Of a stretch of 64,000 bases of DNA, positions 35,514 to 45,700 are shown in pieces. The notes under the pieces are model-generated. The model searched no databases and was not told the origin of the DNA. It saw only the letters and a program-made list of their open reading frames with translations. Where the stretch lies: assembly GCA_033675265.1 (NCBI GenBank), contig JAUJYZ010001058.1, positions 2,879,001-2,943,000 of the forward strand. The letters are read 5' to 3'. How positions within the stretch are numbered: position 1 is the first letter of the stretch; every line of letters begins with the position of its first letter. A program made the position numbers and the translations under genes. Source of the stretch: Actinostola sp. cb2023. Lineage: Eukaryota > Cnidaria > Anthozoa > Actiniaria > Actinostolidae.

Positions 35514-38144
35514 GTACCGGTCAAATCGAAGCTTCCACATCCCCCCCCCCCCCGGGCAAACCCCGGGCATTTGAACTTTTGGATTTTGGGTTGTTCAAAT
35601 TCCCCTTCCCCGGTCCAAAAAGTCGTTCAAATGCCCCACCTCAGGGTCATTTTAGGCGTTCAAATGCCCCTACTCCCGGGACATTAAAGTGCCTATAACC
35701 CCCAGTTTGATGTCAATTTTAATAAAAAGTACTTGATTTTATAAGATGTTCTGCGAAAAAGATTTTCGATTCTGAGCAATCCTTGATTTGTTATGAATTT
35801 TTGAAATATTTATTTTGAGGTCCCACTTGTCTTTTTGAAGACTGGGTCGAGTGACGTCTACTAGGGAACCACTCGAAAGCGGCTTCCAATTTCACATATG
35901 TATACTAGGAATTTTATCCAAAGAACAAGGACTTTTGCTTCTGAATTTCGAGCATTGAACGACAGAAAAACGATTAGGATCCCTTGAAAAGTAATCCATA
36001 TCCTTATAATGGCTACTACAGAGCAATTACGAGTATAAAATATAGTCTTTATAAACGTGAAACTCAGGTCGGTGAAGTATGTTTACACCCCGCGGGTTCA
36101 CTATCCAGTACCAGAGGATCCAGTACTGAAGTCATCGATCAAAAGCAAAAATAATCATGGAAAACAGTCTGGGAAAACAGATAACACGAAGACAATATGT
36201 TGTATGAGCAATACAAGTGTCCATGATACAAGAAAACTAACACATCGGACATATTCATCGTATATTCATCATATCGACATACGGTACGTACAGCTATGCA
36301 TGTATACATGCATGTACATTATGACTCTATATTTATGTGAAGTCCCGTTTGGGTCGAATTCCGTACATGAAACTGTTTTACCTCTACTATATTTCTAAGG
36401 GTAACTGAGGATAATTTTTATAATTTCTTGTGTACAATCACTTTTTGCACATTTATTTGCCGTATGTCCGTCTCCCTCGCAGCCGTATTTAGTGTCTGCC
36501 TGAGAAGTGTATTGTACTACAGAACCAACAACGGAGAGATGACAACTGTGGTTTACAATAAAGATAGAATTAAAAACAGTGAACACATTTATTTGCGATA
36601 TTTACTTTATATTATCATGTTAAAATATGAAGTATTTTTCAATAAATTCTATACCCGGTCTATAACAAAAGAACAATTATTACTCTTCTTTTTTGTTTCA
36701 GATAAACCCACTGAGTATGTCGGTAATAAATAGCGATGTCAGAGAATCCACATACAACAATGCTGAATGCTAGCTATTGGGATCGAATACAAAATTGTAG
36801 ATTGAAATACAGCTTGTATGCGTACAGTAACAATTTAATTGTGTGTATTTCGGTGATATAAACCTCACTCCCATGCAGTGTTGATATGCAACCTTTATAG
36901 GTATAAACATAAAATATGTATTAGATAAAAAGCTTGAGCTTTTATTACGGTTCGGCACAAATCCCACCGTTATCGAGTTTAGGTCTCAGCGGCAGTGATT
37001 TCGCCGTCCTTTAGCTGGTCGGTCATCGCCTGAGATAGGAATAAATGAAGACCAGTACCTTCTTGAAGGTTTGGGTAATTGTTACATCCATAAACCATGC
37101 ATCTAGTTGACTTTTTTACAAGCGATCAATCTAATTTTTGAAGTCCTGTAGCTAGCGTTGTGCCAAAGGGATTCACCCGGTCATCATTTGCATTAATAAT
37201 AATTTGTTCAGCCGTATATATAGGGCTCAAAATGTAGCTTATTATTGACAGTAAGATTATAGAATACTGTGTACTGCTCTATGCCGCAATTAAATTCAAT
37301 ATGGGCTCCTGATAGACCTGAATAAAGTGAAATCTCTCAGAAGTTCTAGTGATTTTGGGATACGTTCGGTTGTTGTTGTCCCTACTGGACGTCACAACCG
37401 AGCTCGGCCCAGTCTCCCAACATCATTGATCCCGGGTCTGCAACCGCTCGGAAAAAGCCGTTTTTAACTACTTTCAAAAATTCATAACAAATCAAGGATT
37501 GCTCGGAATCGAAAATCGTTTTCGCAGAACATCTTATAAAATCAAGTACTTTTTATTGAAATTGACATCAAAATGGGGGTTATAGGCACTTTAAGCTAGT
37601 AGTTCAATCAGTATTATATCAATTCTTATGACCTGTGAAAGGTCGTTGAAGCGAAAAAGTGACTACGTCGAGACACGAACATCAAGTGATATTAGTATTA
37701 TGAAATAATCGATCTCGCAATATCAGAAATCTCTTTAGCTTGGCTCAATGTTGTCCCATACGCGAAAATGGCTTCTTTTGTTACTTGTCCAGTGCACGAG
37801 TTAAGCTTATAAAAATATGGATAAAATGTCACAAAACAACACAGGAGCGACGTTTCCATTCTGCTTAACGTCGTATTGATTCACACTGAATACAGCTAGT
37901 CTCTTGCGATTATCGTCGCTTTCATCGCTAGTGTGAACGATTATTTTCAACTGAAAGCTCTCGAACACATAACACGAAATCGAGGCAACTTGTTCAAATT
38001 CCCCACCCCCTCCCAAGCGGTGGTCAAATTCCCCACCCCCGGGAAGACCTTGCTTGTCAAATTCCCTCATACCGGACATGGCAAACGGTCAAATGCCCGA
38101 GGTTTGCCCGGGGGGGGATGTGGAAGCTTCGATTTGACCGGTAC
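35514..38144. mobile_element. 2.6-kb fold-back element in the ABAT-GGH spacer
   Basis: GTACCGGTCAAATCGAAGCT, CCACATCC and a C run with GGGCAAACCCCGGGCATTTGAA at the left recur inverted at 38085-38144. A second arm (35690-35813) recurs inverted at 37472-37594. The 1.6-kb centre has short open frames (for example 36057-36398) that I do not recognise. It separates the divergent ABAT and GGH genes. Confidence 0.8.
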
Positions 38145-38228
38145 ATTACCATAACCGGAAATTTCCGGTTTGAAAAAAAAGGTATGTGTCATTCCGATCG
38201 GAAAGTTCCGGAAAACTCGGTCTAATGG

Positions 38229-38518
38229 TAGCCTGCGTAGCGGCGTACGGGAAAAGGGAAGGAGGGAGGGGAAGGGGGGAAGGGGAGGAGGAGGAGAGGG
38301 GATTGGGGAGAGGGGATTGGGGAGAGAGCGGAAGGGAACGCCTGCAATGATAACCCCACATTCCTCGTATTTTTAGCCTGCGTAGCGGCGTACGGGAAAA
38401 GGGAAGGAGGGAGGGGAAGGGGGGAAGGGGAGGAGGAGGAGAGGGGATTGGGGAGAGGGGATTGGGGAGAGAGCGGAAGGGAACGCCTGCAATGATAACC
38501 CCACATTCCTCGTATTTT
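38229..38518. repeat. 145-bp tandem duplication with TAGCCTGCGTAGC start
   Basis: Two near-identical copies begin TAGCCTGCGTAGCGGCGTACG at 38229 and 38374, continue with a GGGAAGGAGG purine tract and end CACATTCCTCGTATTTT. The start matches the ends of the Mutator-like elements at 12355 and 61492, but no right terminal repeat is seen. A TTTTACGTTCAAAATTTGAACG-type hairpin follows. Confidence 0.75.
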
Positions 38519-39773
38519 ACGTTCAAATTTTGAACGTAAAATACTCATTGGTTAATCAGCTGTCAATCAAATGCCTCTATTGTTTTAAATGAAAATTGAT
38601 CTCCATCGTTTGAAGCGACGGTCTAAACATGATTTTGATCAGATAGATTCTGAGATGGCCGTATCGTTATAAAACAGACGGAACAAAACTCAGTGTTATA
38701 AACTCCTTGTTATAAGGAAAAGGTCGCAAAGCCTAATTTTTAGAGTACTCGCTGAAGTGAAAGGAGAAGCGGTTTTTCTAGTACAACACGAAGCCGATTG
38801 AGGTCAAGTTCTTGGGAATCAGTCTTGTACTACACGAGTCGCCGCCAAAATTGATCTTCGCTAGTGCTGAAGAAGTAGACTGATTCCATTTAAGCGGCTG
38901 CATGTTTTCGCTCTTTTACCCTGGAGGTCGCTGAGAATCGACAAAGAGCGAACAGACCGACTTATGGAATCAGTCTACTGAAGAAGTAACAGACAAGGGG
39001 TTTCAGCAAGTCAGGCTAAAATACCACAACTGTGCTTTGAACAAGAAGCTCGAGTACCCTGGTTCCAGAGGCTTTGTTAAGCTCTATAATACGATGTCGA
39101 ACAAGTTAGGGTAAAGCTCGAGCTAATCGTAATGTAGAAAGCTTATTAAATTAACTCGTAATGTTGACAGTTGATTCTCTAGATATCTGGCCTTCTCTTC
39201 TCTTCTCGATTTATATACTGGAATATAGTCTCTAATAAAAACTTCTACGGTAATTTAACTTTCTGGGAATCTAAGGGTTAAAAGGAAGGATTCAGTTGAA
39301 TGTGGGTTTCTACGGACCGAAGTTCAAAGGTTTTTTGAAGACGGCGATTCGATCAGGAGTTCGTTCAGAAACATCCGCAATCGTATAAATATGTTGACAG
39401 TTGAGTTGTATGATTCTTTATTATATAGTAGATAACTGTCTCTAATAAACTTCAAAAAATTATTTCTCGGCATATGGTGGACCTAAAAATTTGAACAAAC
39501 GCTCATTGAAAAGATCATTTACTTGTGAATGTGTGTTAGGAAGGCGGTATTTGTTGCTTGCGTAGTTTTTGAGATATATTTTTTTGTGAATTTTCGAATC
39601 GCTCAAAACCACTCAAAAACACAATTTCTTGCTCAGATTTCTACACCAAAGTGTTCTTTAATTATCAGACTACTGTTATGAAGACATGTTTCAGAATCCC
39701 ATATCCTTTGAAGTCTTCAGTAAGAGCTCATTCCTGAGACCATTCGAAAATCCAACGGTCAAACGAATATTCA

Positions 39774-42700
39774 ATGACGTCACGGTCCACTGATTCTACG
39801 TTTGGGCTACCTGTGCCCGTATCACATTACATGGGGGGCAACATTCTTTGTTGGACCCTTGCGATGGCTGTTACTGCAACTACATCGTTATTGGTGTTTT
39901 CTCTCATAGGGATTTTTTCCACACAAGCAAAGAATAGTATTAAAACAGATCGCCCGATTATAGGTAAGTTTTAGCTTCGGTATGATTTTATATGTACACT
40001 GCTCGGCGATGCGCTCGATCAGTTCGTTGTCAGTCGATTTTTATATGCACGTACTCTAGCATTTTTAAAACATACGCATAATGAAATCTTGTTTCCAAAA
40101 GTGAATCGATGTTTCATAAGTAAGACAGTGATTTTGCTTATTAAATGCCAGAGTGCTATGTGTTGTGGTTTGAAACTTTCACTGCATGATTTAAATTTTA
40201 GTCCATTATAACTTAAGTCTTATTGTTTTGGTTTCTTAATTGCCCTATACCATTATGACGTAACGGCTTATTTATGAGGGGGACAGAATCGTGAAGAACA
40301 ATAGAAATTTGAACTAAATCTGCTCTGCTGAAGTTCGCTTGATTTCAAATTGGCTAGTTTCCAGATATTATGTTCATCGATACTTTTCCCACAATATTTA
40401 CTGTGTTTGGTGACTTTTATCGCTTTCAGACCGTCTGTAAAATACATTTATTTGGGAAATCCTTTGTGTTGTTGCTGTTTTGTCCCCCTCTAGCGACCAT
40501 GATCCTTAGCGTTTAAACAATAGATTGTTTTGATGTGACGTCATAGTGGTATAGGGCAATTCACTTCCTTTCAGTTTATGCACCTATCATCGGTTATCCC
40601 TTGGGGGGGGGGACCCCGGGCAAGGGAGGGGACTTTGCAAAAGGGCCTGTCAAAGTTGTTAATTTCCCCCTGGTAAGTGGGGACATAGAACAAACAAATG
40701 CCCCTACTTAAAAGTAGCCTCCTTCGCAGCCGTTTTTAGTATCATCACGCAAGTTCTCTGATGACACTAAAAAAATTCCAACAAATCTCCATCATTTTCC
40801 CCTCCCCCAGGGAGAAATAGCGTTCAAACCTCCCTAAAAGTCCCCATGCAAACCTGTATTTGCCCGGGGTCCCGGGGGCCGCCACGAAAAATCAATATAT
40901 CAATATATCGGGTGCATTATGGGTAATTAAATAATACTATTTTGAGTCAGTCCTAATTTATTAAATGAAGCAAAACATACAAACAACAAACGTAAGACTA
41001 AAATAAACATTATACTAAATATTTCTACCAACTTTGCTGGCGTTAACCCGCTTTAAGGGGAATTTTCGATTATTTAATTACCCATAATGCACCCGATATA
41101 TTGATATACATGTATCGTGGCGGCCAGAATTTTTGCAAATGACTGTATATATATTAATGTACATCATGCATATATAAGGGACTGCATGGTCATAAAGTAC
41201 AGGGGGGGGTGGGCTGGAAAAATCGAATTTATCATGACAGCAAATTTAGTAGCCCACCCCTTTTTTCGTGCATGATTAGACTTAGCCCACCCTTATATGC
41301 ATGCACAAAAATCAATGACCCACATGTAATTATGTACGCTAACAGTTCAGTTTGCCTAACTGGCTGTTTAAGTTGACTTTGACAGAAACGACAACTTTAG
41401 GGGCATATCATTCCGCCCCACAAACTTGACATGTTGGCAGCAGCCTGCAGCAGCCACAATTAAGATCAACTTTGTCAGTCCAGTGTTCCTGTGCCACACA
41501 CAGTCCACCTAGTAGGACACAAAACATGAACGCCTTTGGATTCATTTTCAGTGTCAGTTCGGATTTTATCCAATTAATTTCAGAAAGAAGATCTATGGAC
41601 ATGCTGCTGCATGTTCACTAAAAATGGAAAGATTTATATATCTCAGGGGAATTATGTGCTCATACATTTAATGAAAACAGTTTTAGCACCCTTAATTTTG
41701 AGCTTGCATGGAGCGGCATGATATCAAAGATGGCATATATATGCATGGTAAAGTTAGAGGCTATATTGATCAAAAGTATAAGTGAATGTATCCGCTAATA
41801 AAGAGGCTCATTTGTCTCCAAGAAAAGAAAACTGACAGAAAGAAAATTGTGCAAAAAGTAGCAAACGTAGGCTAGTTCGCAAAGATATAAATTGTAAACG
41901 AGTGTTTTCATTGGTCACATCATCTGCTAGCTGACTACAGTGCAAAAGCTAATGCTTCCAGTATTAATTAGTTTCAAAGTTGGAGAAAAGTTTACAGAAG
42001 ATGCAGTATCTCAAATGAAGCCATTTTTACCAACCTCAGCTTTTATATAATACCAAAGAGATTGGAGGAGAAGATTCAAATAGCGACTCAACTGAAGATG
42101 ATGATGATACATACACCGATACTGACTGTGATGATGATAATGAACATGATTTTGAGTTGTAATACAGTATCAGTGTACCGTTGTTGATAAAGAGTACCAA
42201 TAGTACTTCTTAAATATCAAGTATTGGGCTTTTCTGTTCAGTTTGTATTCCAAATTCATGACATATAATATTTAAGCATATTTTTTTATGACTCACCCCT
42301 AATAAGTTGTTTAATTTCTCATGACCCACCCCTTATTTGAGGCTGAAAAATGGGTGACCCATTCCAGACCTGCTTTTTAATGGCCCACCCCTCTCTTTAC
42401 TTTCTGACCAGTCCCTAAGCATGTATGTGCATGCAGAGTGAAATATTTTTATTTAGAAAAGCGTGAAATAGTACTAACTTTAAATAGTACTAAATAGTGG
42501 TATTTCTATTGTTTTCTATTGTTTAATTACATGTAGTGCTATTTAATTAGTACTAATTAGTTATTTAGTTTTCAAGCTTTTCTAAATTGCAATCTATACT
42601 TTATACATACTGTATACATCACAGGTAGCCCAAGCTCACTGTTTGTGGCTATTTACTAGAGATATATGTGACTAAACGAAACATGGAATAAAATCGTTGA

Positions 42701-45700
42701 ATATCTCATTAAAATCCAATAAGACTTACATGGTGTCTTCTTTATATACTTGCATGGTTATCCTCCTGCTGAGTTACAGCGAATTTCGTTAAGGTTTAGC
42801 TGCTTTTCCCTTGCCACTCATAAGACTTAACGAAATTCGCTGTAACTCAGGAGGAGGATAACCAAGGATTTTATTAAAAAAGAAGTTTCGTTTACACCAT
42901 GTAAATAAGTCTTATATGGATTTTATTAAAAATTCAACTAAATGAAATGTAACCTATTTTATTCCATGATTTTTTCGTTTTTTTAGTCACATATACATTG
43001 TATCTCTAGTAAATAGCCACAAACAGAGAGCTTGGGCTACCTGTGTATACATATGTAAATACATTTGTATATTTAATTAGTGCAACTGCAAGTATATATT
43101 TTTCCTTGTTTTATATATCATTCAATAGCTTTTTTAAATCATTTTGTGCGCTTGATATTGGACAGGTGTGCTGGCAGAGACAACGCATGGAAAGACATCA
43201 CAATTTGGACAGTTTTACATAGCAGCATCATATATCAAGTTTATTGAATCTGCTGGTGGTAGAGTTGTGCCTATATTGTATCCTTGTGTTTCATCATTTT
43301 AGATGAATATAAATTATCAAGAGTACAATAATGTGGCAATGTTCATACTCTGCTAATTAATTCATTTTATTGTTGCTACATTGTTGTCACATACAGTACA
43401 TTATTGCAACACTAAAATCATTGCCAAGAAGGTCTATATTTGACGTACATACATACTCTGCATGATTGCTAGAGTGTGGGCATTTCAATTTAGTGCTAGT
43501 GACTGCTGGACAGCTGACATGGTAAGTACATGTACAACACGTGACTGACCAGTGCATGCATGATGACAAGTACTTGCATGGTGATTGCAGGTAACATATA
43601 CAATACAATACAATAACTTTATTTATACACGATTAAAATTAAAGCTGAAAAGCTTGTGGGGTCGTGTACAAAACAATGAAAATAAAACTAAAACTATGTA
43701 TATATATGTATATATGATGGCAGTTGTAATAGTCATACAATGTAGGTGTCATGTATTTTCTTTGACAAAGTCCCTATATAATAACATAGTCCCAATGCTA
43801 CTTCAGATGACATACAAAAGATATTCCAGTACATAAATGGGTAAGCTTAAAAGAGTTGATAAAGCATATCCATTTTGATTCTTATTTCTTACTCAAAGAA
43901 ATATAAATGGAAACTATAATGAGAAATATATATATAATTTATTGTTTATACAGCAAACATACATTTAATGGTTTCCATATTAACAGGGCTCTCTTCCCTG
44001 GTGGTGGAGTAAGTCTCACTAAGTCTGGATATGCCAAGGGTGGAAAACTTTTATATGACTTATCCATCAAGGTAATTACACTTACTAGAAATAAATTTTG
44101 AATGAATTTGGGCATATGGTCATGGAAGGCGGCATGTATAAACATGCACTCAGCTGTCTGACAACGGAGCACCAAAAAAAGTCAAAACATTGTTTGTTTT
44201 TACTGAGAGAGGAAAACTGAAATTCGCAGGGTGAAAACCCTCGAAGCAAAGGAAAGTAAGAGAAGGAATTGAACCAGGCATGGCAGCAGTGAGAGGAGAG
44301 GCAAGTGCATGTGCATGTGATGCTCTCGACTCACCACTTGCATGCATGGCCACCCTTGCGTCCCCATGAAGGCTAATCTAAGCATGCCAGCTGTATGATA
44401 ATCTGGCTGTTTTATATTATAATTATTCTATTCATTTGATCATGTTTTGGGAGAGGATATCTCATAATGTTACTTACTAACTAGTTTTTTAATTGAAAAC
44501 GTTTCCCATTCATTTCTCAATACTAGGCATATGAAGATGGTGTGATATTTCCAATATTTGGAACTTGTCTGGGCTTCGAGTTGTTGAACGTGATATCAAG
44601 TGACAACAAAGTGGTCTTCTCTCATCTCGATGCTGAAAACTTTCCATCGCCTCTAAACTTCTATGAAGGTCCGACAACAATATTATATACATGTACTCTT
44701 AAAAAGTGTTGTTTCACACTGTCACTTTTGTTGTATTGTCTATTAATAGAAAACCCTATGTTCAGGTTCTGTGGATTATCCATTAGATATAAGTTGATGC
44801 TGCAATTGTTATCCAATATATTTATTGGACGGATAGCGCTATCCACTCTTTGAACAATCGGTGCCAGAGTTTTTAATGAATGTTCATGAATGCAAATGGA
44901 ACTAAAGTTATAAAAATAAATAACTGTTTATTTATTTAAAGTGTCCAATGTGTTCTAGCGCTTTTAATTTATTGTTTCATATCAATTGTTTACAATAGGC
45001 TTTAAGGATAGCAAAATGTTTGGCAAAGCACCAGAGAACATCCTCAAATCTGTGCAAGACTCCAGCATAACCATGAATAACCACAAATGGGGCGTCACAC
45101 CAGAGGTAACAAAACATTGGTATACACATGTACAGTGAGGTTTTTTGTATGTTCAAACACCAACTTCGTTTAGGGGATTTTTGGCTTCCATCAATCAAAC
45201 TTCCAAAAAGCTGCTTTAGTGAAAGATGGCCAATCCTGAGTGTAGAGTCAGCCATCATCCACTCCAGTCATTCAACATGACATGGTGATGGCATTTATGC
45301 AGCTCAGCACTGCATTGGAGAGTGTCGGAAGTTTGATCGATAGAAGCCCAAAACCCCAAAATGAAGTTGGCGTTTGAACATCTGAGTCTGCATAATATTG
45401 AAAATCTCTGTTCTGTAACAAGGGGTGTCCACGTGCAGGAGTCTATAGTCTGCGAACAGCCCCTCCTTTTCCCTCCAGACTCAGTGAAGACAAGTTTTTT
45501 AAATCCTGTGTTCTGTTCAACTGAGTCTGGAGGGGTTCACAGTCTAACAGGAGTCTGTCAGCAAAATTAAAATTACAATTTTTGTCCATCAGATTTACCA
45601 CCACACTATACCACCATCCACACACCCTCACCCACTATATATGCATGACAATAGAACCTATTGTTCTTCATTATATAGTTAATATTATATACCGCGATTT

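Noticed and set aside
38146..38548. Proline/serine-rich ORFs of over 100 codons
   Set aside because: They translate a purine-rich GGGAAGGAGG tract in a tandem duplicated repeat.
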